In this document: positions 5,906 to 10,909 of the stretch, piece by piece
How the letters are laid out: each line of letters opens with the position of its first letter
How positions within the stretch are numbered: the stretch's first letter is position 1
NCBI GenBank assembly: GCA_963627615.1
Contig: CAVGBV010000077.1
Coordinates: 1-10,909, forward strand
Origin: Faecimorpha sp963627615
Lineage (GTDB): Bacteria; Bacillota; Clostridia; Lachnospirales; Bianqueaceae
Direction: 5' to 3'
Length of the DNA stretch: 10,909 nt
Program-made: the position numbers and the translations under genes
The notes under the pieces: model-generated
Told to the model about the DNA's origin: nothing
Databases searched by the model: none
What the model saw: only the letters and a program-made list of their open reading frames with translations

Positions 5906-7079
5906 ATTCAGAAATTGATACATCTCCGTTGGAAATAGTTGCTTTGGATGCCGCGATTGCGCTTGTAATGGTATTAACATCGCTCTCTTCCATTTCACCT
6001 TCATAGGAAATCTGTACTGTATCTCCAAGCTTGACAATTCCACAATCTACATAACGTGAGATTCGAAGGTCATTTAGCAGAACTTTATAGGTGATACCAT
6101 CTGCCGGATTTTTGCACAGAATAGAATCATCCACAAGGATATATTCTTCTGTGATCTCAACGATCGTACCGACAACCGAGTTTCTATACGCTTCATATTC
6201 TGTTTCGATGGAATTCTCTTTTGCATACTGGATAATCTTTTCGGCTGCTTTCTCTCCTATATTAAATAAATACTGCCAGCCAAACGCGTTAGTCCACAGA
6301 TAGCCATCCTCCGTCACATAAAGAGCTGCCTTGTAGACGCCAAGAGAATCAGAGGTGATCGTAAAGCTCAGATACTCTCTGTCACCGATTCTCCATGATT
6401 CATCCTCTACGAAAACAGCACTTTTACAATCCGCAAGAACTTCCCATATATAATCATCATTGTTTAACACAAAATGATTACTGTCTGGGTTATCTTCTTT
6501 TTCGGAAAAGCGGCTCAGTTCCACAATCTTTGGTAGATTTACCATTTCCATAAGCTCACCGAGTGTATTCGGAGGCACATACTTGTCCCTCTGAAAGACA
6601 TAATAACTGTTCTCCATCTTTACGGCTATAAACTGACTTTGAACAATATCCTTCAGTGCGTATGCCTCAAACTCGGCAGTATATTTTTTTTCATTATCAT
6701 CATATCCAGTCACAGTGTGGCTGCCAATGCTCTCGCCGACCAATGCTTCTGATACCGCACTGCCTTTCCCATGATACTCAACACCATCTATCCCAACATT
6801 CGTATATTTTTCGTATATCGTCTGATACTCCCACGGCCATACAATTGCAGAATTGTTAATATAGATATTATAATTCTTGTATCGTCCATTTGATGCTGTC
6901 TTTTCTCCAAATAGGGATGGCAGGATTGTTGTCCCCGCAATTACAAGTAGCGCCAAGCATGCCGCCAAGGAACTCCATTGTAACCAATGTTTTTTATTTC
7001 GGGTCTTGTACTTAACTGCGCCAATGACGAGATCATCATCTATTTGCCCAACAGCGTTTACGATTCTCGGTGTTTTCAT
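5904..7079 (-). CDS. Membrane protein partner of an ECF sigma factor (putative anti-sigma)
   Basis: A 391-residue protein. About 33 cytoplasmic residues (MKTPRIVNAVGQIDDDLVIG, then basic) precede one membrane segment at about residues 34-56 (WSSLAACLALLVIAGTTILP). A large extracellular part follows. Its C-terminal roughly 85 residues (VVGTIVEITEEYILVDDS, LGDTVQISYEG) look like a small OB-type beta barrel as in DUF3221/YobA-like proteins. The ATG overlaps the sigma gene's TGA (ATGA), so the two are co-translated, and GGAGGG lies about 9 bases upstream. By position and topology it is likely to bind and control the sigma factor, but it has no zinc-finger motif and the anti-sigma role is inferred. 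The gene ends within a 20-bp terminator hairpin. Confidence 0.75.
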   Translation of the reverse strand: MKTPRIVNAVGQIDDDLVIGAVKYKTRNKKHWLQWSSLAACLALLVIAGTTILPSLFGEKTASNGRYKNYNIYINNSAIVWPWEYQTIYEKYTNVGIDGVEYHGKGSAVSEALVGESIGSHTVTGYDDNEKKYTAEFEAYALKDIVQSQFIAVKMENSYYVFQRDKYVPPNTLGELMEMVNLPKIVELSRFSEKEDNPDSNHFVLNNDDYIWEVLADCKSAVFVEDESWRIGDREYLSFTITSDSLGVYKAALYVTEDGYLWTNAFGWQYLFNIGEKAAEKIIQYAKENSIETEYEAYRNSVVGTIVEITEEYILVDDSILCKNPADGITYKVLLNDLRISRYVDCGIVKLGDTVQISYEGEMEESDVNTITSAIAASKATISNGDVSISE

Positions 7080-7630
7080 ATTTCAACGCCCTCCTTAATC
7101 AAGTAATCTTTTAACTTATTTCGGGTGTAGAACAACATATTTTTGACCTTACTCTCCGTAAAAGAATAACGCTTCGCGATCTCCCTGATAGAATCGAAAT
7201 AGAAATATTTGCGGATGAAGATATTCCTGACATATTCCTCCTGGCCGCGCAGGAACTTACTGATCAACTTACTTACATCCTCATCGCTCACATCAGGAGC
7301 ATACCGCTCATCCGGCAATACTGCCGCCAGCTCATCCAAGGCTAAAATGATCTCCGCCGACCGCTTCTTGCGCTTCATAAACTCCAATCGCTTCAAAGAC
7401 AGATTCCGCGCAATCTTACAGATAAAGGCCATAAAATTATACGGTCTTGTTGGCGGAATGGTGTTCCACACATTTACATAAGTGTCATTAACACATTCCT
7501 CCGAATCCTCATGATTTTGCAAAATGTTATAGGCGATACTACGGCAGAGGTTACCGTACTTTGCATCCGTCTCCTTAATCGCCTCTTCATCTCTATTAAA
7601 GTAGAGTTCTATGATTCTCAGATCATCCAT
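7076..7630 (-). CDS. ECF-subfamily RNA polymerase sigma factor (second system)
   Basis: A 184-residue ECF sigma factor unrelated in detail to the one at 1366. Region 2 includes YGNLCRSIAYNILQNHEDSE, then ECVNDTYVNVWNTIPP and FMAFICKIARNLSLKRLEF. Region 4 includes RNIFIRKYFYFDSIREIAKR, then SFTESKVKNMLFYTRNKLKD. The ATG at 7630 is chosen because GGGAGGTG lies about 6 bases upstream; the open frame to 7669 adds residues lacking family likeness and overlaps a cre-like site. It is coupled to the membrane partner by an ATGA overlap. The promoter visible upstream is of the housekeeping type (TTGAAG-17-TTAAAT), not a match to the motif used by the first ECF system, so its control appears separate, possibly through carbon-catabolite regulation. 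Confidence 0.9.
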   Translation of the reverse strand: MDDLRIIELYFNRDEEAIKETDAKYGNLCRSIAYNILQNHEDSEECVNDTYVNVWNTIPPTRPYNFMAFICKIARNLSLKRLEFMKRKKRSAEIILALDELAAVLPDERYAPDVSDEDVSKLISKFLRGQEEYVRNIFIRKYFYFDSIREIAKRYSFTESKVKNMLFYTRNKLKDYLIKEGVEI

Positions 7631-7654
7631 GTTGTTCACCTCCCTCATTTGACC

Positions 7655-7668
7655 TAAAAGCGCTTTCA
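7655..7668 (-). promoter_or_regulatory. cre-like (CcpA) site in the sigma gene leader
   Basis: On the minus strand TGAAAGCGCTTTTA matches 13 of 14 positions of the ideal CcpA operator palindrome TGAAAGCGCTTTCA. It lies between the promoter and the ribosome site, about 40 bases after the expected transcription start, where bound CcpA would act as a roadblock. Confidence 0.6.
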
Positions 7669-7679
7669 CCCATTAAGTA

Positions 7680-7709
7680 CGTTTTTTAGGATGTTGGTCT
7701 TAAAAAACG
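7680..7709. repeat. Inverted repeat in the sigma gene leader
   Basis: CGTTTTTTA and TAAAAAACG face each other across 12 bases, starting near the expected transcription start. It may be a leader hairpin or an operator. No T tract suitable for termination follows on the minus strand. Confidence 0.5.
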
Positions 7710-7711
7710 AA

Positions 7712-7740
7712 ATTTAAATTCCACTGAAATTTACCTTCAA
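7712..7740 (-). promoter_or_regulatory. Sigma-A-type promoter of the second ECF operon
   Basis: Minus-strand TTGAAG (7740-7735), 17 bases, TTAAAT (7717-7712). The match is moderate and the spacing ideal. It is the best candidate ahead of the ATG at 7630. Confidence 0.5.
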
Positions 7741-7761
7741 CAGCTATCTGTATTGTACCAT

Positions 7762-7807
7762 AAAAATAACGGCACTGTATATCGCTTTCGCAACATACAA
7801 TGCCGTT
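7762..7807 (-). terminator. Intrinsic terminator, probably that of the displaced ssrA gene
   Basis: On the minus strand an 18-bp stem with several G-T pairs closes a GAAA tetraloop (GCGAAAGC) and is followed by ATTTTTA. On the plus strand the same pairs would be A-C mismatches, so the RNA is read on the minus strand. It lies about 70 bases downstream of the tmRNA-like 3' end and no other minus-strand gene lies between. Confidence 0.8.
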
Positions 7808-7877
7808 ACCTTTGTCTTCTTCGATACACTAAACAAAACAGATTCCCGCATACGGGGGGCAACTTGTTCAGTTTTAG

Positions 7878-7900
7878 TGGAGATGATGGGAATCGAACCC
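7878..7900 (-). other. Prophage attachment site: copy of a tmRNA-like 3' end
   Basis: The minus strand reads GGGTTCGATTCCC and then ATCATCTCCA: a T-loop (TTCGATT), the 3' side of the T-stem, the 3' half of an acceptor stem (CATCTCC) and discriminator A. T at acceptor position 70 allows the G3-U70 pair of alanine-charged RNAs, including tmRNA, whose Lachnospiraceae and Clostridium 3' ends look like this. The 5' side of the T-stem does not pair (TCGGG against CCCAT), so the RNA gene is cut off here. Phage genes lie on the side where the match ends (higher coordinates). An alanine tRNA is the alternative source gene. Confidence 0.72.
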
Positions 7901-7944
7901 GATTTATAGAGATTTCTATCCACATATACAGGCCATTTCTAAAA

Positions 7945-7966
7945 TTTTTGCTCACTTTTTGCGCAC
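7945..7966. repeat. Tandem 11-bp repeats, candidate integrase arm sites
   Basis: TTTTTGCTCAC and TTTTTGCGCAC lie head to tail, one base different, about 45 bases inside the phage end. Their position and form fit arm-type binding sites of a tyrosine integrase; this is inferred. Confidence 0.5.
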
Positions 7967-8009
7967 TAGGCCGATCAACGAGGCATGTATTCTGCTGTCT
8001 CATAATGAT

Positions 8010-8041
8010 AAAAAATCATCCGGAGAGATATCCCCGGATGA
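8010..8041 (-). terminator. Intrinsic terminator at the phage end
   Basis: On the minus strand TCATCCGG, a 10-base loop, CCGGATGA, then six T residues. It ends transcription of the two small minus-strand phage genes before the attachment site. The roughly 110 bases between it and the gene at 8150 hold no recognisable coding region. Confidence 0.85.
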
Positions 8042-8149
8042 ATCGTTTTAAGGCCCGTAGAGGCGTTTTAATTTTGCAGATGGGTATTTCCTCGACTTTT
8101 AGTCTAAATCGTCTCCAGCGGGCTCCAGTGCATCCACAGAGGGGCAGGA

Positions 8150-8311
8150 TTATGACTCCCGCCTCTCCGATATCCAATTGATCAAGCTCAGCACGATACA
8201 CACCGCCAGCAGACCGATATTGATCCATCCTAAAATGGTTTTTGGCCATCCGTCAAGGATATGGATCACAAGCAACGCGGCCAACAAAATATTCAAAAAA
8301 TTTTTCTTCAT
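8150..8311 (-). CDS. Small phage membrane protein (53 residues)
   Basis: An ATG at 8311 follows GGGAGG by 6-7 bases and encodes 53 residues. Two hydrophobic helices (about residues 5-20, ILLAALLVIHIL, and 29-47, WINIGLLAVCIVLSLINW) are joined by a short loop, with a basic start (MKKN) and a charged end (SERRES). No known family is recognised. It lies downstream of the 41-residue gene on the same strand and before a terminator. Candidate roles are an extra holin-type or superinfection-exclusion protein, but neither is shown by the sequence. Confidence 0.6.
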   Translation of the reverse strand: MKKNFLNILLAALLVIHILDGWPKTILGWINIGLLAVCIVLSLINWISERRES

Positions 8312-8342
8312 TTTTTGCCTCCCGTGTGGTATACTATAGATA

Positions 8343-8381
8343 CTCCCCTTTAGGGGAGGAAGGCGGCAGGCACCGCCTTCC
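8343..8381. repeat. Two adjacent hairpins between the small phage genes
   Basis: CTCCCC-TTTA-GGGGAG (8343-8358) abuts GGAAGGCGG-CAGGCA-CCGCCTTCC (8358-8381). Neither is followed by a T tract on the minus strand, so they are more likely RNA-processing, stability or attenuation elements than simple terminators. Confidence 0.7.
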
Positions 8382-8391
8382 CATGATCTGG

Positions 8392-8517
8392 TCACTTCCG
8401 TTTTTTCTTCTTGCTTTTCTTCCGGGACCTTTTAAGGACCTTCCGGATCAGCTCCCCAGCTGTACAAGCAAGGACGACGATTTCGACCAGATCTTTTATT
8501 ATCTGTATCCACTCCAT
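8392..8517 (-). CDS. Tiny membrane peptide with a lysine-rich tail (41 residues)
   Basis: An ATG at 8517 lies 6-7 bases after AGGAGGT and encodes MEWIQIIKDLVEIVVLACTA, then GELIRKVLKRSRKKSKKKKRK. One amphipathic or membrane helix (about residues 4-24) is followed by an extremely basic tail with 13 Lys/Arg in the last 17 residues. The shape recalls small hydrophobic phage or type I toxin peptides, but no homology is recognised. It has its own strong promoter at 8551-8579 under an apparent operator array. It is divergent from the Arc-like gene, which may repress it. Confidence 0.65.
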   Translation of the reverse strand: MEWIQIIKDLVEIVVLACTAGELIRKVLKRSRKKSKKKKRK

Positions 8518-8550
8518 CGGGTTTACCTCCTTTCTTCCTAAGATGTCTCT

Positions 8551-8579
8551 ATTATACACCATTGTACCCAATATTACAA
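8551..8579 (-). promoter_or_regulatory. Leftward promoter of the small phage genes
   Basis: Minus strand TTGTAA (8579-8574), exactly 17 bases, TATAAT (8556-8551). The first copy of the TTGYACCCAATA repeat lies in its spacer, so a bound protein would block RNA polymerase. Confidence 0.75.
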
Positions 8580-8639
8580 TTAGTAAATCATACAAAATTT
8601 GTACCCAATACTTGTGTATTTTGTATATTGCACCCAATA
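8562..8639. repeat. Three TTGYACCCAATA repeats: probable operator array
   Basis: Twelve-base copies start at 8562 (TTGTACCCAATA), 8599 (identical) and 8628 (TTGCACCCAATA). Each contains a TTG-N4-CAA half dyad. The first lies within the leftward promoter, the third covers the -35 of the rightward promoter, and the second is between. A near-palindrome TACAAAATTTGTA (8591-8603) overlaps the second. Confidence 0.8.
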
Positions 8640-8656
8640 CAAAATTGTGATATAAT
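8628..8656 (+). promoter_or_regulatory. Rightward promoter of the Arc-like gene
   Basis: TTGCAC (8628-8633), 17 bases, TATAAT (8651-8656) with an extended TGA. The -35 overlaps the third operator-like repeat, which fits autoregulation. Confidence 0.78.
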
Positions 8657-8675
8657 TTCTCCAGGAGGTGAGATG

Positions 8676-8882
8676 ATGCCAGTATCAAAGACCCATCAAA
8701 AAGCCGTTGCAAAATACGTGCAGGAGAATTATGATGATATCAAAGTAAGGTCAAAAAAGGGCTATAGGGCGGAAATTAAGGCCCACGCCGCAGCACACGG
8801 AGAAAGCCTTAACGCATTTATACTCCGCGCAATCCGGGAAACAATTGAAAACGATAAAAAAAAGCAGGATCCCTCTGAGTAG
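8676..8882 (+). CDS. Arc-like ribbon-helix-helix DNA-binding protein
   Basis: A 68-residue protein: MPVSKTHQKAVAKYVQENYD, DIKVRSKKGYRAEIKAHAAA, then HGESLNAFILRAIRETIEND. The strand DDIKVRSKKG, helix YRAEIKAHAAAHG and helix SLNAFILRAIRETIEND form the pattern of Arc/MetJ-type ribbon-helix-helix repressors, which bind DNA as dimers through the paired strand. ATG 8676 is 7 bases from AGGAGG; ATG 8673 is the alternative. The gene runs opposite to its phage neighbours and starts beside three repeated operator-like sequences that also cover the divergent promoter. It therefore probably represses itself and the two small membrane-protein genes. The stop codon lies in the loop of a terminator. The antitoxin of a toxin pair is a possible alternative role. 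Confidence 0.82.
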   Translation: MPVSKTHQKAVAKYVQENYDDIKVRSKKGYRAEIKAHAAAHGESLNAFILRAIRETIENDKKKQDPSE

Positions 8883-8898
8883 AGGGATCCCCTTTTTT
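8856..8898. terminator. Bidirectional terminator between Arc-like gene and endolysin
   Basis: GGATCCCTCT, loop GAGT, AGAGGGATCC is a perfect 10-bp stem. On the plus strand it is followed by CC and six T; on the minus strand by three bases and eight T. It thus ends both convergent genes. The stop of the Arc-like gene (TAG, 8880-8882) begins in the loop. Confidence 0.9.
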
Positions 8899-9661
8899 AT
8901 CCGCCACAGAGGGCCGTCCATGTATCCGTCCCGGCAATGCCATCCGCAGCCAGTCCGTGATCAGTCTGGAAGCGTCGCACCGCTGCAGAGGTCTCCGTGC
9001 CAAAATCTCCATCCATGCCGTCCGGTCCGACACTATAGCCATGCATCAACAGGGCCATCTGCAGGAGCTGTACCTCTCGGCCCTTGTCTCCGGCCTGCAG
9101 CTCAAAAGGCGCCTTGATTGTCTCCGGCACCTCCGCATACTTAGGCCGGCAGATTGCAAATACTCGCTTGTCTCTATACCGGTATGTGGTACGGCTCACT
9201 TTGTCGCCCCAGTTGCCCTCGATCATGTGTAGGATCTGAGTCTCTGGATCCGTACCCTCGACGGACTCGACGATGCCAACATGATCTACACCGTCGCCGA
9301 CGCTCTGATCCCACTCATAGAGGACGATATCACCCGGTTGCGCTGGCTCGTCACCGATCCGCCGTCCCGCTTGCTGGAAAAAGTCCAAGATCTGGACACA
9401 TCCTTTGCTGATGATTCCCACTACATCCGGATCCTGTGCAGCCGTTTGGATGGCTTCCGCTTCTTCTGCCGATCCCGCAGCACTGATCAGGGGCCGGAGA
9501 TCCAGACACGGAACACCAGCCTGATCAAGGACCCAAGAGACAAAACAAGCGCACCAACTCACGCGGTTTTTAAATCCGTACCAGCTCCAAAATTTATCAC
9601 CACCCGCGTTTTTCCCAACCTCATTCAGCGCGATTTTCACAACTTTTTCTGCTTGCGTCAT
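8897..9661 (-). CDS. Phage endolysin: CHAP-type hydrolase with peptidoglycan-binding domain
   Basis: A 254-residue lytic enzyme without a signal peptide. The N-terminal part (about residues 1-175) is a CHAP/NlpC-like cysteine hydrolase: catalytic Cys37 in SWCACFVSW, His127 in DHVGIVE, and a polar residue in IEGNWGD. CHAP enzymes cut amide or peptide bonds in peptidoglycan. The C-terminal part (about 188-250) is a PG_binding_1 domain (LQAGDKGREVQLLQMALLMH, GDFGTETSAAVRRFQTDHGL, GIAGTDTWTAL) that anchors it to the wall. ATG 9661 follows GAGGG by 8 bases; the longer frame to 9682 overlaps the holin gene. It sits directly behind the holin gene (4-base gap), giving the usual lysis order, and ends at a bidirectional terminator. 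The exact bond cleaved is unknown. Confidence 0.9.
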   Translation of the reverse strand: MTQAEKVVKIALNEVGKNAGGDKFWSWYGFKNRVSWCACFVSWVLDQAGVPCLDLRPLISAAGSAEEAEAIQTAAQDPDVVGIISKGCVQILDFFQQAGRRIGDEPAQPGDIVLYEWDQSVGDGVDHVGIVESVEGTDPETQILHMIEGNWGDKVSRTTYRYRDKRVFAICRPKYAEVPETIKAPFELQAGDKGREVQLLQMALLMHGYSVGPDGMDGDFGTETSAAVRRFQTDHGLAADGIAGTDTWTALCGG

Positions 9662-9665
9662 GATT

Positions 9666-9944
9666 TTAACCCTCTTTCTCAATCAAATTTTTAAATGCCT
9701 GATGTAGTCCAGTACTTGCGAGTCCAGTAACTGCACCGCCAACAAGGCTCTGCACCGTAATCACGTCGCCGGCGCTCAGAGTCACCGGGATACTCAGCAC
9801 CAGCCCCAACACGGCCATAATAGCCGGGATATATTGATTGCTGATCTTATCCAGCCAACTGATATGCTTGATGCAGTATCCGACTACAAGACACGCCGCA
9901 AGGATGACCGGTACGCAGTACTCCGTCAAAAATCCAAGATCCAT
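9666..9944 (-). CDS. Phage holin (Hol44 / superfamily V-like)
   Basis: A 92-residue protein starting MDLGFLTEYCVPVILAACLV, with hydrophobic helices at about residues 8-27 and 38-58 and a weaker one at about 66-82 (VGGAVTGLASTGLHQAFKNL). The GLASTGLHQAFKNLIE ending and layout are typical of phage holins annotated as Hol44. Holins form the membrane holes that let the endolysin reach the wall. ATG 9944 follows GGGAGGTG by 5 bases; the upstream frame to 9962 runs through that site. It lies between the XhlA-like gene and the endolysin. Confidence 0.87.
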   Translation of the reverse strand: MDLGFLTEYCVPVILAACLVVGYCIKHISWLDKISNQYIPAIMAVLGLVLSIPVTLSAGDVITVQSLVGGAVTGLASTGLHQAFKNLIEKEG

Positions 9945-9965
9945 GTTTTCACCTCCCTTCAAATT

Positions 9966-10283
9966 TTACAATCCGATACTCCTGAGTCCCCACGCCACAA
10001 CCGCGCCCACAAGGGCCGTTAAGATGTAGCTGCTCACAGTCCGCCATTTCTCGCCGTCACGCCCTTCCAGCTTGTCCAGGCGTGCCCCTTGCGCTTTCAT
10101 TTCCGTCACCATGCCCTCGATGTTGATCGTCATCTTGTTGATTGAGATCGTAAGAGAGGAAACCTGCTTTGTCAGGTCTTCCAGCGCCTTGATGCGTGCA
10201 TCTTGACGGCGATCTGCTTCCTCCATTCTCTTGACAAATTCCGCATGCTCTTGTCTTGTGATGTAGTCCATTCCGTCCGCCAT
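9966..10283 (-). CDS. XhlA-like phage lysis-associated membrane protein
   Basis: A 105-residue protein. A long charged helix (about residues 8-78: TRQEHAEFVKRMEEADRRQD, IKALEDLTKQVSSLTISINK, MVTEMKAQGARLDKLEGRDG) is predicted to form a coiled coil. One C-terminal membrane segment follows at about 82-102 (TVSSYILTALVGAVVAWGL). This is the plan of hemolysin XhlA proteins from prophages such as PBSX, which work with a holin in lysis. GGAGGTG is 6-7 bases before the ATG, which directly abuts the stop codon of the upstream gene. Its exact part in lysis is not known. Confidence 0.8.
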   Translation of the reverse strand: MADGMDYITRQEHAEFVKRMEEADRRQDARIKALEDLTKQVSSLTISINKMTINIEGMVTEMKAQGARLDKLEGRDGEKWRTVSSYILTALVGAVVAWGLRSIGL

Positions 10284-10874
10284 TTAATTCACCTCCTTCC
10301 ACCATCGGGCGTCACTGCCCGGCTCCGTCGTATTAGCCGCAATTTGCGAGATGTACCGCTTGCCGTTATGCGTCACCTTGTCGCCGATAGCATAGGCGTT
10401 ACCCGCATGCGTCGGCTGCACCCATTCCGGCCATTCCTCAGCCGGATCCGCAATCTCCGTATACAGTGACGGAGAGGATTCCGGCGGCCATTGCGCCGTT
10501 GATGTATGCGCCTGTTCGACGCGATAAAATTTTCCGTTGCGGATAAATCTATCGCTTGCCTTGTACGCCTTGCCGACCTCATACTCATCATACAGATACC
10601 GCATCACATACGCCTGCTCGTCCGTTGCGCTTGCCAGTATCGCCTGCGTCTGCAGCTGTCTGAGCATTTGCAGCCCGATTGCCTGCGCTGCGTCCTTGTC
10701 TATGCACTCCGTGTCCCGCTGCAATTGTCCGTCTGTATAGCGGTAATGACTGTAGTCCTCCGCAAATCCCTCCGGCAGGTCTTCTACCTCCACAGCTCCC
10801 GGCAGTGTAGCGCTGTCGTCAAGATGATCAGCGTACCCGATTACATATCCGTCGTCGTCCAATTGTATAATCAT
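10284..10874 (-). CDS. Phage tail-associated protein with two carbohydrate-binding-like repeats
   Basis: A 196-residue protein. The N-terminal 85 or so residues (MIIQLDDDGYVIGYADHLDD, LPEGFAEDYSHYRYTDGQLQ, AQAIGLQMLRQLQTQAIL) resemble small proteins (XkdW-like) encoded after phage tail-fibre genes. The C-terminal half has two related modules. The first is YEVGKAYKASDRFIRNGKFY, then RVEQAHTSTAQWPPESSPSL. The second is YAIGDKVTHNGKRYISQIAA, then NTTEPGSDARWWKEV. The second closely follows the carbohydrate-binding module 5/12 pattern (G-D-x-V-x-x-x-G-K-x-Y, then N, P and W). A role in contacting host surface sugars at the virion tip is plausible. AGGAGGGG lies 5 bases before ATG 10874. It heads the visible lysis cassette. 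Confidence 0.75.
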   Translation of the reverse strand: MIIQLDDDGYVIGYADHLDDSATLPGAVEVEDLPEGFAEDYSHYRYTDGQLQRDTECIDKDAAQAIGLQMLRQLQTQAILASATDEQAYVMRYLYDEYEVGKAYKASDRFIRNGKFYRVEQAHTSTAQWPPESSPSLYTEIADPAEEWPEWVQPTHAGNAYAIGDKVTHNGKRYISQIAANTTEPGSDARWWKEVN

Positions 10875-10887
10875 GGTGTCCCCTCCT

Positions 10888-10909
10888 TTAGACTGCTAGA
10901 GTTTTAAGG
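10888..10909 (-). CDS. Partial 3' end of an upstream phage gene
   Basis: The last 22 bases read, on the minus strand, as LKTLAV followed by TAA in an open frame that leaves the window. The stop lies just before the ribosome site of the tail-associated gene, as expected for the preceding tail gene. Too little is present for identification. Confidence 0.4.

Noticed and set aside
7845..7856. CCCG/CGGG hairpin as the ssrA terminator
   Set aside because: The stem is only four pairs and has no clean T tract; the hairpin at 7762-7807 is far stronger.
7878..7900. A complete tRNA gene
   Set aside because: Only the T-loop and 3' acceptor half are present; the 5' T-stem does not pair and there is no anticodon or D arm on the phage side.
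8016..8249. Minus-strand open frame of about 77 codons below the 53-residue gene
   Set aside because: It overlaps both that gene and the terminator hairpin at 8010-8041, has no ribosome site, and its translation shows no family pattern.
8562..8672. Longer start for the Arc-like protein
   Set aside because: The extra codons read through both promoter boxes and the operator repeats, and AGGAGG is positioned for the ATG at 8676 (or 8673).
9281..9694. Plus-strand open frame of 137 codons opposite the endolysin
   Set aside because: Antisense shadow of a well-supported CHAP and peptidoglycan-binding gene; no ribosome site and no protein-like pattern.

Overview
The window reads as chromosome from a Clostridia-type Firmicute, most likely a gut Lachnospiraceae-like bacterium. 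Clues are the strong AGGAGG ribosome sites, tightly overlapped operons, ECF sigma/anti-sigma pairs, small FtsX-type ABC modules and the style of the phage genes. The genus cannot be fixed from sequence alone. About 7.9 kb is host DNA and the last 3 kb is the end of a prophage.

Left part (1-1260): a Nudix hydrolase on the minus strand, and a divergent L-2-amino-thiazoline-4-carboxylic acid hydrolase-family gene broken by a frameshift at a TTTTA repeat. Next (1271-5310) comes an apparently self-contained stress or antimicrobial-response module. An ECF sigma factor and a zinc-finger anti-sigma factor overlap by ATGA and end at a strong terminator. They are followed by a short FtsX permease, a long FtsX permease, an ABC ATPase and a small, probably damaged lipoprotein. 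The sigma operon and the transporter operon are preceded by the same unusual promoter motif (TGTAAC, 16 bases, then NGTCATA), so the sigma factor probably drives both itself and the transporter.

Middle (5339-7750): a truncated gene with a nuclease-like end faces a second, unrelated ECF sigma/membrane-protein pair on the minus strand. They are separated by a 20-bp hairpin. The second sigma gene has a housekeeping-type promoter and, in its leader, a nearly perfect catabolite-response (cre) sequence.

Right part (7750-10909): a 23-bp copy of the 3' end of a tmRNA-like gene (ssrA) marks the prophage/host junction. Its orphaned terminator lies on the host side and candidate integrase arm repeats lie on the phage side. 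Beyond the junction the phage carries two tiny membrane-protein genes, a ribbon-helix-helix (Arc-like) regulator, and a lysis cassette (endolysin, holin, XhlA-like protein) downstream of a tail-associated protein with two carbohydrate-binding-like repeats. The regulator and the tiny genes are transcribed from divergent promoters. Three copies of TTGYACCCAATA sit inside or between these promoters and look like an operator array.

The most noteworthy signals are the paired ECF promoters, the divergent operator array at the prophage end, the ssrA-fragment junction, and the repeat-associated frameshift. No CRISPR array, rRNA or complete tRNA is visible.
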